A stretch of DNA of 11,801 bases. Source: Archaeoglobaceae archaeon. Its GTDB lineage: Archaea > Halobacteriota > Archaeoglobi > Archaeoglobales > Archaeoglobaceae. A program made the translations under genes and the position numbers. The notes beneath the pieces are model-generated. The model did no database searches, had not been told where the DNA came from, and worked only from the letters and a program-made list of their open reading frames with translations. Positions 5,265-11,801 of the stretch are shown piece after piece. Position 1 is the first letter of the stretch, and each line of letters opens with the position of its first letter. The stretch covers positions 1 through 11,801 of the forward strand of contig JAMOMT010000086.1 of assembly GCA_027066965.1 (NCBI GenBank), read 5' to 3'.

Positions 5265-6119
5265 GTGATTAGGAGAATTCTGTTTCCCGTGGACTTCTCG
5301 ATGGTGAGCGAACATGCAATAGGAAACTGCATTCCAAAGTTCTTCAGCACAGGCGTTGCGGAGGAACTCGTGCTCATACACGTCATCGATACGACAGCTT
5401 TACCCAACATAATGGACGAGTACAGGAAAGAGGTTAGAGAAAAACTCGAAAATGTCGCAAAGGAGTTCAGGGACATGGGAATAAACGTCGTCAAAACGCT
5501 CGTAAGGCTTGGCACTCCTGCGATAGAGATAGCGAAGGTAGCGGACGAGGAGAATGTGGACTTAATATACATGCCTTCGAAAGGTGAGAACCTGCTGAGG
5601 CACATGATCATAGGCACTACAGCTTCTAACGTCGCAAGAGTCGCGAGAAAACCCGTTTTGCTTGTCAAGTACGAGTGGGACAAGGCCAAGAAGAGCGTGA
5701 AGTGCTTCTGGGACGCGAGGAGAGTCTTCGAGAGGCCGCTCATAGCTCTCGGCCTCGGCACCTGTAGTGGACACATAATAGACACGGTAAAGGCTCTCTT
5801 CGAGGACTATGTAAAGGAGGCGACTCTGCTGCATGTTGTGGACTACGGAAAGCACGATGAAGTTGAAGAAAACGTCAAAAAGGCGATGGATCAGCTGAAG
5901 TGTCTGGCAAAACAGTTCAAGTTCGAGTGCGGTGTAGAGGTTAGTGCTGGGATAGCGTCTGAGGAGATAATTCAGGAGGCTGTCGTTAGAGGGGCCACGC
6001 TGATAGTCATAGGCAAGAAGAGCAAGAGCAGGTTGAAAGAGCTGCTAATGGGTAGTACGGCTGAGGCTGTAGTCAGAAATTCCGTGCTACCAGTTCTGCT
6101 CGTTCCTTGCACTCACTGA
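5265..6119 (+). CDS. Tandem universal stress protein (two UspA domains)
   Basis: This 284-residue protein has two UspA folds. Domain 1 (1-136) starts IRRILFPVDFS and ends at the family's VLLV strand. Domain 2 (157-282) ends LPVLLVP. The nucleotide-binding loop G-x2-G-x9-G-[ST] is incomplete in both: domain 1 has SKGENLL ... GTT (105-119) and domain 2 has GKKSKSR ... GST (250-265), each lacking the second Gly. ATP binding is therefore uncertain, and a structural or AMP-sensing role is possible. The GTG at 5265 is chosen because the near-perfect ribosome binding site GGAGGTGA (5252-5259) is 5 nt upstream and the product then starts at the family's usual position; ATG 5259 and TTG 5250 overlap that site. 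It has its own TATA box and probably terminates in the T-rich tract after the stop, so it is monocistronic. Cytosolic. Specific stress role unknown. Confidence 0.88.
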   Translation: MIRRILFPVDFSMVSEHAIGNCIPKFFSTGVAEELVLIHVIDTTALPNIMDEYRKEVREKLENVAKEFRDMGINVVKTLVRLGTPAIEIAKVADEENVDLIYMPSKGENLLRHMIIGTTASNVARVARKPVLLVKYEWDKAKKSVKCFWDARRVFERPLIALGLGTCSGHIIDTVKALFEDYVKEATLLHVVDYGKHDEVEENVKKAMDQLKCLAKQFKFECGVEVSAGIASEEIIQEAVVRGATLIVIGKKSKSRLKELLMGSTAEAVVRNSVLPVLLVPCTH

Positions 6120-6120
6120 C

Positions 6121-6155
6121 TTTTTATTTTTAGTTATATGTTATTTGTTTTGTTT
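6121..6155 (+). terminator. T-rich terminator after the stress protein gene
   Basis: Immediately downstream of the TGA at 6117-6119 the plus strand is strongly T-rich, with T runs at 6121-6125 and 6127-6131 and further ones to 6155. This is a typical archaeal oligo-T terminator, in a 38-nt gap between convergent genes. Confidence 0.6.
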
Positions 6156-6157
6156 AA

Positions 6158-6958
6158 TTAATGCCCAAACTCTTCTTCAATTCTCTCCCTCTCCATGACC
6201 TTTGCGATCTGAATGCTGATCTCGTACATCACGACCACGACAGCGAGAACAACAAGCTGGCTGAAGCCCGTAAAGTCAAGAGTAACGTTTGTAGCGAGAA
6301 GAAATACGATTATGTAAACTATTAACCTCTTTTCTTTCAGCCACTTCGCGTTTATAAGCCCGAGCCTCGCAGCAATTGCAGCGAGAACGGGTATCTGAAA
6401 AGCAAGACCGAATGCGAGAATAACTTTGAACGCACTGTATAGCGTTCTCTTGACCGAAAGAAAAGGTCTCGCTCCGAGATACCCTCTCACGAAAAGCTCG
6501 TATATCCTCGGCAGGACGACGAAGAGTGCGAGAGCGGCTCCTGTCAAAAATAGGACATAGGAAAACGGTAGAAAAAGCTTGAGAAACTTTCTCTCGTGTT
6601 CGTAAAGCCCAGGCTTGGCGAACAAGTAGAGTTCGTAAACTATGTAGGGGTAGAGGATGCAGAATGAAAGGACAAAGGAAACTGCAAGCCTTGCCATTAT
6701 CCACTCCGTTGGTGAGAAGGCAACCATGGGCACGTTCGTGCGAAACAGGTAGTTCCAGAGCTCTTTTATCAGAGTATCCGAAAAGTTGAAGAGGACAATG
6801 AGTCCAGCAACGAGTGCGACGATTATCCTCGTCAGCCTCTTTCTGAGCTCTGCTATGTGCTCCGTCAGTTCCATATCAATGTCTTCTGGAGGACCGTAAG
6901 TGCTTGCAGTGTTTGCTCCCTTCGAGCCCTGTTTTCCCTCGCCCCCCGAATCCTTCAC
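6158..6958 (-). CDS. tatC: Sec-independent protein translocase subunit TatC
   Basis: TatC is the integral membrane receptor of the twin-arginine pathway that exports folded proteins. This 266-residue protein has a Ser/Gly-rich cytosolic N-terminus, the family start MELTEHIAELRKRL (29-42) and six hydrophobic segments at about 44-61, 89-113, 127-150, 173-200, 211-225 and 232-252. PGLYEHER (116-123) contains Glu122, equivalent to the key Glu103 of the E. coli protein; Glu37 matches Glu15. FGLAFQIPV (183-191) has Gln where E. coli has Glu170. The usual TP-x-D loop before the last helix reads LDFTGFSQ (227-234) here. The start may be GTG 6958, giving a 28-residue extension, with a TATA-like TTAA stretch about 27 nt upstream, or ATG at 6874. 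Neither has a ribosome binding site. No tatA is in the window. It diverges from thrS across 123 nt. Confidence 0.93.
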   Translation of the reverse strand: MKDSGGEGKQGSKGANTASTYGPPEDIDMELTEHIAELRKRLTRIIVALVAGLIVLFNFSDTLIKELWNYLFRTNVPMVAFSPTEWIMARLAVSFVLSFCILYPYIVYELYLFAKPGLYEHERKFLKLFLPFSYVLFLTGAALALFVVLPRIYELFVRGYLGARPFLSVKRTLYSAFKVILAFGLAFQIPVLAAIAARLGLINAKWLKEKRLIVYIIVFLLATNVTLDFTGFSQLVVLAVVVVMYEISIQIAKVMERERIEEEFGH

Positions 6959-6980
6959 GGCAGCTCAAGTGCGAGAGGGC

Positions 6981-6991
6981 TTAACTTTTTT
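6981..6991 (-). promoter_or_regulatory. TATA-like element for tatC
   Basis: On the minus strand AAAAAAGTTAA (complement of 6981-6991) is centred about 27 nt upstream of GTG 6958. That spacing fits a leaderless transcript and favours the longer TatC. The match to the TATA consensus is only moderate. Confidence 0.35.
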
Positions 6992-7047
6992 CTGGTTCCT
7001 TTTCAATGCTGCTATCACCTGTGGCTGTCGAATTGGAGAATCAGGTA

Positions 7048-7058
7048 AAGTTTAAGTA
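7048..7058 (+). promoter_or_regulatory. TATA-like element for thrS
   Basis: AAGTTTAAGTA at 7048-7058, with core TTTAAG at 7051-7056, lies about 26-28 nt upstream of ATG 7082. No ribosome binding site is visible between it and the start, so a leaderless mRNA is likely. Confidence 0.5.
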
Positions 7059-7081
7059 ACCTCTTTCAGTCAACCAGCCTC

Positions 7082-8992
7082 ATGAAGCTTTTACTTATTC
7101 ACGCTGATTACATGGAGTACGAAGTGAAAAAAGCCACTAGAATTGCCGAAGAAATTGAAAAGGACAAAAAAGCCGTCAGAGTCGAAGAGCCACTCGTCGT
7201 TTTCACAGCTGTGGAGAAAGGTGACGACGAGGATGTGGTGGAGAAGGCTGTTAAGGAGATAAAATCCGTAGCCGAGAAAGTTGGAGCTCAGAGAGTCGTC
7301 GTTTACCCTTACGCTCACCTTTCCTCGAACCTTTCCGACCCTCAGACGGCTGTAAAGCTTCTCAAGCTGTTGGAGTCCAAGCTCTCTGAAAACTTCGAGG
7401 TTCACAGAGCTCCTTTTGGCTGGTACAAAGCCTTCAAGATTTCGTGCAAAGGTCACCCACTCAGCGAGCTTTCGAGGGAGCTCAAGGGTAAGGTTCTGGA
7501 AGTTGAGAGTGGAAGAGAGAAGGCTGAAAAAGAAAAAGAGGAAGAGAAGGAACTAACTCAGGCTTTAAAGGACGAGGAGAAGGCTAGGAGCTACTGGTAC
7601 ATCCTACACGAGGGCAAACTCGTAAGCGTGGAGGATTTTGACTTCTCCAACTATCCTAAGCTCAAGAAGTTCGCTGACTACGAAATATCCAAGAGGAGGG
7701 CAGTTGATAGAGTTCCACCTCATGTGGAGCTGATGAGGAGATTGCAGATAGCGGACTACGAGAGTGCGAGCGACAGTGGACACATGCGTTACTATCCGAA
7801 GGGTAGGTTGATAAAGTCGCTACTGGAGGAGTTTGTCACGAGGAAGTGCATAGAGTACGGAGCTATGGAGGTGGAAACGCCGATAATGTATAGCAGAGAC
7901 CACCCAACGCTGAGAAGGTATCTTGAGAGGTTTCCGGCGAGGCAGTACATAATAAAAGGGGATAAGAGGGAATTCTTCCTTCGTTTCGCAGCCTGCTTCG
8001 GCCAATTTCTGATGTGCAGCGATGCCATAATAACTTACAGAAACCTCCCTCTCAAGATGTACGAGCTAACTCGCTACTCTTTTAGAAAGGAGCAGAGGGG
8101 AGAACTCGTTGGATTGAGGAGGCTGAGAGCTTTCACGATGCCAGATATGCACACCCTCGTTAGGGACATGGAACAGGCGAAGCAGGAGTTCCTTAATCAG
8201 TACAAACTTGGAGTGGAAACTCTTAGAGCAATTGGACTCGAACCTGAAGACTACGAGGTGGCAATAAGGGTGACTAAGGACTTCTACGAGGAGAACAAGG
8301 ACTTCATAAACTCTCTCTCCGAAATCCTCAACAAGCCGATACTCATTGAAATGTGGGATAGGCGTTTCTTCTACTTCGTTCTGAAGTTTGAGTTCAACTT
8401 CGTGGATGCTTTGGACAAGGCCTCAGCTCTCTCGACAGTTCAAATAGACGTGGAAAACGCGGAGAGGTACGACATAAGCTATGTGGATGAAAAAGGAGAG
8501 AGGAAGAGGCCGTACATCCTCCACTGTTCTGCAAGCGGGGCTATAGAGAGGTGTATGTACGCTCTGCTTGAAAAAGCTCACATGGAGATGGAAAGTGGAA
8601 AGCTTCCGATGCTTCCAGTGTGGCTTTCTCCGATCCAGGTCAGAGTGATTCCAGTATCGGAAAAGTTTCTGGAGTACGCTGAGGAGGTCGTAACAAAGTT
8701 AAGGAAAGAGAACATTAGGGCTGATGTTGATGATAGAGGCGAAACTCTCGGAAAGAAGATAAGAGACGCTTCCACGGAGTGGATACCGTACATAGTTGTG
8801 GTTGGGGAGAAGGAACTTGAAAGTGGCAAGCTGACAGTGACGGTGAGGGCCGAGTCGGAGCTTAAAAAACCGAAGAAGGTGGAGATGAGCGTTGAAGAGC
8901 TCGTGGAGAGAGTTAGGAATGAGTGTGAGGGTATGCCTTTCAAACCTCTGCCTCTACCCGTAAGGCTCTCGGAGAGACCATCTTTTAGGTGA
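7082..8992 (+). CDS. thrS: Threonyl-tRNA synthetase, archaeal type
   Basis: Charges tRNA-Thr with threonine in the cytosol. At 636 residues it has the archaeal architecture. Residues 1-140 are the D-aminoacyl-tRNA deacylase-like editing domain, with [11 protein letters not shown] (4-14), VYPYAHLSS (74-82) and the [21 protein letters not shown] block (109-132). A highly charged linker (140-170) follows. The class II core has motif 1 near [12 protein letters not shown] (260-271), motif 2 [20 protein letters not shown] (334-353) and motif 3 GAIER (486-490). The zinc ligands match Cys305, His357 and His481. The C-terminal anticodon-binding domain begins near [14 protein letters not shown] (514-527). 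ATG 7082 starts exactly at the editing domain and is probably read leaderless from the TATA-like element upstream. The stop is 20 nt before the small membrane protein gene, so the two are likely cotranscribed. No odd features or broken motifs. Confidence 0.97.
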   Translation: MKLLLIHADYMEYEVKKATRIAEEIEKDKKAVRVEEPLVVFTAVEKGDDEDVVEKAVKEIKSVAEKVGAQRVVVYPYAHLSSNLSDPQTAVKLLKLLESKLSENFEVHRAPFGWYKAFKISCKGHPLSELSRELKGKVLEVESGREKAEKEKEEEKELTQALKDEEKARSYWYILHEGKLVSVEDFDFSNYPKLKKFADYEISKRRAVDRVPPHVELMRRLQIADYESASDSGHMRYYPKGRLIKSLLEEFVTRKCIEYGAMEVETPIMYSRDHPTLRRYLERFPARQYIIKGDKREFFLRFAACFGQFLMCSDAIITYRNLPLKMYELTRYSFRKEQRGELVGLRRLRAFTMPDMHTLVRDMEQAKQEFLNQYKLGVETLRAIGLEPEDYEVAIRVTKDFYEENKDFINSLSEILNKPILIEMWDRRFFYFVLKFEFNFVDALDKASALSTVQIDVENAERYDISYVDEKGERKRPYILHCSASGAIERCMYALLEKAHMEMESGKLPMLPVWLSPIQVRVIPVSEKFLEYAEEVVTKLRKENIRADVDDRGETLGKKIRDASTEWIPYIVVVGEKELESGKLTVTVRAESELKKPKKVEMSVEELVERVRNECEGMPFKPLPLPVRLSERPSFR

Positions 8993-9012
8993 TTAAGTGA
9001 TAGGTGATGGAG

Positions 9013-9279
9013 ATGGACGAGGAGATGCTGAAAGCTTTCGTACCCTTTCTGCTTGGGTGCGTCGCAGGTGTCGTATCTTACATCGTGACGCTGGGGAGTT
9101 TAAAGAGGGACCCGATTGGTATAATAATTCTCGTAGTCTTCATATACGTTAATAAGTTTCTGCTGCCCAAGCTGGGAGTTAAAGAGCTTGGTGGCAAGGA
9201 CTGGCTGACGATAGCGGGTTTAGCTGTGGGAGGATGGTACGTTGTTTGGACTTTTCTGATGAACTTTGTTGGTACTTAA
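9013..9279 (+). CDS. Small EMC6-like membrane protein
   Basis: This 88-residue protein has three predicted membrane helices, at about 9-29, 34-52 and 65-85, joined by short loops (LKRDP at 30-34, KELGGKDW at 57-64). Size, three-helix layout and the loop 'GGKDW' followed by a Trp-rich last helix ending FLMN resemble archaeal EMC6-like proteins, relatives of a core subunit of the ER membrane protein complex linked to membrane protein insertion. That assignment rests on pattern memory. The start ATG 9013 is preferred because GGTGA (9003-9007) lies 5 nt upstream; GTG 9004 and ATG 9007 overlap that site. The gene starts 20 nt after thrS and is probably cotranscribed with it. The function in archaea is not established; a role in membrane protein biogenesis is inference. 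Confidence 0.7.
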   Translation: MDEEMLKAFVPFLLGCVAGVVSYIVTLGSLKRDPIGIIILVVFIYVNKFLLPKLGVKELGGKDWLTIAGLAVGGWYVVWTFLMNFVGT

Positions 9280-9305
9280 AGGTGATGCTTAGTTTATCCT
9301 TCAAG

Positions 9306-9320
9306 CTTTTTCTGACTTTT
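9306..9320 (+). terminator. T-rich terminator after the thrS operon
   Basis: T runs at 9307-9311 and 9317-9320 lie about 30 nt after the TAA at 9277-9279, in the gap between convergent transcription units. No strong stem is seen. Confidence 0.4.
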
Positions 9321-9342
9321 CAAGCGAATACCGGTAGCAGTT

Positions 9343-9353
9343 GTAGTTACTAC
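9343..9353. repeat. Palindrome GTAGT-T-ACTAC downstream of nrdD
   Basis: A perfect inverted repeat with 5-bp arms around one central base. It lies beyond the nrdD stop, between nrdD and the thrS operon. The same GTAGT/ACTAC arms occur, with wider spacing, on the other side of nrdD at 11582-11605. Confidence 0.5.
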
Positions 9354-9365
9354 TTTTAAACGAAG

Positions 9366-9370
9366 AAAAA
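9366..9370 (-). terminator. Oligo-T terminator after nrdD
   Basis: The minus strand reads TTTTT here, within ATTTTTCTTCG, about 20 nt beyond the nrdD TAA (9391-9393). This fits a short archaeal T-tract terminator for the leftward transcript. Confidence 0.35.
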
Positions 9371-9390
9371 TGCGAAACGTAAGAAATGAA

Positions 9391-11466
9391 TTAACCCAAC
9401 CTAACCCTGTACCTATCCATGAGCTCTCTCCTCTTGCCCTCATTCCACCCGCTGACCCTCTGGTAGTAGCCCGTGATCCTGGAGTAGCACTCAACATCTG
9501 TACTGCCGCAGCTTGGACAGGTGCTGTTTATCCCTCCCGTGACCTTCTTGCACTTCCTGCAGTACGTCATGTCCTTGGTGTAAGCCCAGTAACCAATCAG
9601 GGTCTTTGTTGCTATCTTCTTCGTCAGCTCCCACATGAGCTCTGGGGACGGGTTGCTCTCGCCCATCCACACATGGGCCATCATGCCTCCGTTGCAGAGA
9701 GGGTGGAAGGCTCCCTCTATCTTCAGCCTTTCGAACAGCGGGATGTTAGCACTAACTCTGCAGTGAGAGGAGTTCGTGTAGTAGACACTGTCACCTTCGC
9801 CCTGAACAACAGCGTTGGGGAAGTACTTCTTGTCCAGTCTGGCGAACCTGTAAGCTGTGGACTCAGCTGGAGTTTGAGTTATCACCCATCTAAGGCCAGT
9901 CTCCCTGGACCATTCTATTGCCGTGTCGAGCATGAACTTGATAACCTTGAGTCCAAACTTCCAGGCGTTGCTGCTCTCGTGGAGCTCCTCACCTAGGAAG
10001 GCCTTGAGCATCTCGTTCAGGCCTACGAAACCTATGGATCTGACTACCTTGTCCACCCTGTAGTAGGGCTCTCCGTAGACGTCCTGAGTGAGGAATGGTA
10101 AGGCACCTTCGGCCATCCTCCTCCTTATCACCTCGGCCTTGATCTCTATGACCCTTCTGGCGAGCTCCATCCTTTCTCTCAGCAAGTTGAAGAGTTTGTC
10201 CTCGTCCTTGCTTTCGTAGGCGATCCTGGGCAGGTTAATCGTTACGACCTGTAAGCTACCAGTCCTCATGCAGCCCTTCGCGAAGTCCTCCCAGTCGTTT
10301 GCGTCCGGAGAAAGGACTAGCCTGCAGCACTGAGCGAAGACGTTATCTGGCAGGTAGCCAGCAAGCAAGTTCAGGAAGTAGGGCGAACCGTACTTCGCGA
10401 CGCACCTGTGAACAGCGATCATGAACTCCTCGAAGCCCTCCTTCTTGAAACACTCCTTCCTCAGCTTGTAGTTGGGCTTGGGGAAGAAGAACGGCTTTCC
10501 TACGTAGTCCCCCTCTGTGTAAACCTCTGTGAGGGCGTGGGCAAACTTTATGGCTTCTTCCTCGAAGTCCCCGTAAGTTATTGAGTCCCTGACAATGCCA
10601 CCGGGGAGAACTGCGGGCATGTCAGCAACCACGCTGGGGACTCCGTATTCAATGTCGATGTCGCTGAAGACTGTTTGTCCTCCTCTTGCCACGTACATCT
10701 GGCTCATTTCGTAGACGAACATCTGTGCGAGCTGCTTTATCTCCCTGTACGACTTACCGGCCAAGTAGGGAGCTAACCAAACGTTGAAGAAGTCCAATCC
10801 TTGCCCACCGGCAAAGTTCGTCTGAGCAGCAGCCAAAGCCTTTGCTGCATGCAGGATTGCAACTTCAGCGTTCTTTGCCGGTCCTGCGATAGCGGTGTTC
10901 TCTCCTGTCCCGTCCACCTTTAGCCCGTTCTTCAGGAACCATCTCAGGTCGTGCTGGAAGCAGTAGGGACGGGTTGCAAAGTACTCCAGGTCGTGGATGT
11001 GTATGTCTCCCCTCATGTGCGCATCTGCCAGCTCTAAGGGAAGGATGTGGAGGAGAGCGTACTCCTTCATCACATTGTCAGCCACGAGCTTGTGGATCGT
11101 TTCGGGGTTGTGCTGGAGGTTAGCGTTTTCCTTGGAGCCTCTCTCTATGAGCTGCGTGACATCGTAAACTGGCATTCCCAGCCTGGTGTACTTCGCCCTC
11201 TCGCTCTCGAGTCCCCTCTCTATCAGCTTGACGTTCACTATCTCCCTGATCAAGGGGGCTGAGACGAACTCCAGATTTAGGGATTTTATTCCTCTCTCCA
11301 CCTCCAGAGCTATTTCTTCTGCTGTGTTTCTCGGGACGCCCGTCTCCTTGACGAGAGATTCTACGATCTTTGTTCTGTCAAACGGCTCTATCTCGTTGCG
11401 GGACGTTCTTACAAAAACGTCGTTAAGCTTGAGTTCATTCTCGAGTTCCACTTTTACCTTTCTCAC
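9391..11466 (-). CDS. nrdD: Anaerobic (class III) ribonucleoside-triphosphate reductase
   Basis: Makes dNTPs from NTPs under anaerobic conditions with a glycyl radical installed by the NrdG activase. From GTG 11466 it is 691 residues. Order: N-terminal ATP-cone (about 15-105, with RNEIEPFDRTKIVESL); catalytic barrel with PYC (Cys169), RGGQTVFSDID (261-271) and QCCRL (379-383), the likely thiyl-radical cysteine region; a zinc site CRKC/CPSC (Cys636, 639, 650, 653); and the glycyl radical motif SRITGYY with Gly666, followed by VSGWNEGK. All key elements are present. GTG 11466 is preferred because GGAGGG (minus strand, 11473-11478) sits 6 nt upstream, and a TATA-like stretch near 11540 would start transcription at about 11514. 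An in-frame ATG at 11523 would add 19 residues (CVRC ... TGGFN), giving 710; only a weak GTGAT precedes it. nrdG is not in the window. Confidence 0.95.
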   Translation of the reverse strand: MRKVKVELENELKLNDVFVRTSRNEIEPFDRTKIVESLVKETGVPRNTAEEIALEVERGIKSLNLEFVSAPLIREIVNVKLIERGLESERAKYTRLGMPVYDVTQLIERGSKENANLQHNPETIHKLVADNVMKEYALLHILPLELADAHMRGDIHIHDLEYFATRPYCFQHDLRWFLKNGLKVDGTGENTAIAGPAKNAEVAILHAAKALAAAQTNFAGGQGLDFFNVWLAPYLAGKSYREIKQLAQMFVYEMSQMYVARGGQTVFSDIDIEYGVPSVVADMPAVLPGGIVRDSITYGDFEEEAIKFAHALTEVYTEGDYVGKPFFFPKPNYKLRKECFKKEGFEEFMIAVHRCVAKYGSPYFLNLLAGYLPDNVFAQCCRLVLSPDANDWEDFAKGCMRTGSLQVVTINLPRIAYESKDEDKLFNLLRERMELARRVIEIKAEVIRRRMAEGALPFLTQDVYGEPYYRVDKVVRSIGFVGLNEMLKAFLGEELHESSNAWKFGLKVIKFMLDTAIEWSRETGLRWVITQTPAESTAYRFARLDKKYFPNAVVQGEGDSVYYTNSSHCRVSANIPLFERLKIEGAFHPLCNGGMMAHVWMGESNPSPELMWELTKKIATKTLIGYWAYTKDMTYCRKCKKVTGGINSTCPSCGSTDVECYSRITGYYQRVSGWNEGKRRELMDRYRVRLG

Positions 11467-11535
11467 GTTAAACCCTCCTGTGATATAATTACACCGAACG
11501 CACCTTTCAGTAACCCTTTTCATCGTATCACTTGG

Positions 11536-11546
11536 AATAAAAACGG
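11536..11546 (-). promoter_or_regulatory. TATA-like element for nrdD
   Basis: The minus strand reads CCGTTTTTATT here. Transcription would start near 11514, downstream of ATG 11523 and about 48 nt upstream of GTG 11466. That favours the shorter NrdD with a leader carrying GGAGGG. The consensus match is weak. Confidence 0.35.
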
Positions 11547-11580
11547 CTTTCAGATGATGCAGTGGAAATGCAGTAGAAAA

Positions 11581-11606
11581 AGTAGTAAAAGGTGAGCAAA
11601 ACTACT
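11581..11606. repeat. Inverted repeat AGTAGT-N14-ACTACT between divergent promoters
   Basis: Perfect 6-bp arms at 11581-11586 and 11601-11606 flank a 14-nt spacer. The repeat lies just upstream of the TATA box (11611-11617) of the metallophosphoesterase gene and upstream of nrdD on the other strand. This is a suitable place for a repressor or activator site, but with 6-bp arms chance is possible. Confidence 0.4.
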
Positions 11607-11610
11607 AAGG

Positions 11611-11618
11611 TTTATATG
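11611..11618 (+). promoter_or_regulatory. TATA box of the metallophosphoesterase gene
   Basis: TTTATATG is a good archaeal TATA element. Transcription would start about 11638-11640, at or just beyond the proposed start codons, so a leaderless mRNA starting at GTG 11638 is possible. Confidence 0.5.
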
Positions 11619-11631
11619 GAGAAGTTATTAC

Positions 11632-11801
11632 ATGCTCGTGGCTTTCATATCTGACGTCCACGGTAACTTACCAGCTCTCGAAGCGGTAGTTGAGAAGCTC
11701 GAAGCGTGCGACGAGATTTACTGCTGTGGAGATGTGGTTGGCTACTACCCATTTCCGAACGAGGTCGTCGAGCTTCTGATTTCTCTCGACGTTAAGTCAG
11801 T
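11632..11801 (+). CDS. Metallophosphoesterase, N-terminal part (cut by right edge)
   Basis: The visible 56 residues begin MLVAFISDVHGN and contain CCGDVVGYYPFPNEV. The DxH motif (DVHGN, residues 8-12) and the GD motif (GDVVGYYP, 35-42) supply metal ligands of the calcineurin-like phosphoesterase fold, in the YfcE/MJ0936-like small phosphodiesterase group. Members hydrolyse phosphodiesters with two divalent metals; the physiological substrate cannot be told from this part. The start is ATG 11632 or GTG 11638. GGAG at 11618-11621 is 10 nt before the ATG, while the TATA box spacing favours the GTG as a leaderless start. The gene diverges from nrdD. The frame is open to the window end, so the C-terminal metal-binding His motifs are not visible. 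Confidence 0.85.
   Translation, partial: MLVAFISDVHGNLPALEAVVEKLEACDEIYCCGDVVGYYPFPNEVVELLISLDVKS

Noticed and set aside
9370..9996. Plus-strand open frame of 208 codons opposite nrdD
   Set aside because: It is antisense to the most conserved C-terminal part of nrdD (zinc site and glycyl radical), and its product matches no family.
11524..11631. nrdG (activase) expected near nrdD
   Set aside because: The adjacent divergent frame is a metallophosphoesterase and no CxxxCxxC radical-SAM motif is visible in the window; the activase must be elsewhere.
1..11801. tRNA or rRNA genes, CRISPR arrays, insertion-sequence ends
   Set aside because: I saw no cloverleaf-like sequence, no regularly spaced repeats and no transposase motifs with flanking inverted repeats.

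Overview
The window looks like archaeal chromosome, most likely a thermophilic euryarchaeon of the Archaeoglobales type; this is inference, since no marker gene names the species. The evidence is an archaeal-type threonyl-tRNA synthetase with the archaeal editing domain, a fused siroheme decarboxylase next to precorrin-2 dehydrogenase, a class III (anaerobic) ribonucleotide reductase, TATA boxes about 26 nt upstream of apparently leaderless starts, GGTGA-type ribosome binding sites, and Lys/Glu-rich proteins using many AGG/AGA and ATA codons.

Layout. Bases 1-555 hold no convincing gene: short, AT-richer, broken-looking reading frames on both strands. Bases 604-3399 form a tight four-gene cluster: a RecA/KaiC-like ATPase with an intact P-loop; a fusion of an ATPase-dead KaiC-like domain to a Ras/MglA-like small GTPase; a Roadblock/LC7 protein; and a V4R-domain protein. 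Bases 3460-5101 hold a precorrin-2 dehydrogenase overlapping a fused AhbA/AhbB-like siroheme decarboxylase, two steps of siroheme and siroheme-dependent heme synthesis. Bases 5265-6119 encode a tandem universal stress protein with its own TATA box. tatC is on the minus strand (6158-6958) and diverges from thrS (7082-8992), which is followed by a small EMC6-like membrane protein (9013-9279). nrdD is on the minus strand (9391-11466). A metallophosphoesterase gene starts at 11632 and runs off the right edge.

The part most worth attention is 604-3399. It puts a Ras-like GTPase with a built-in pseudo-ATPase beside a Roadblock protein (the fold of the MglB GAP), a V4R protein (the fold proposed as ancestor of TRAPP Bet3 subunits) and a catalytically plausible RecA-like partner. 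This reads as a compact GTPase switch with a candidate ligand sensor. The tetrapyrrole genes that follow suggest, as inference only, that the sensed ligand could be a tetrapyrrole intermediate. The other genes are housekeeping: translation, protein export or insertion, and anaerobic dNTP synthesis.
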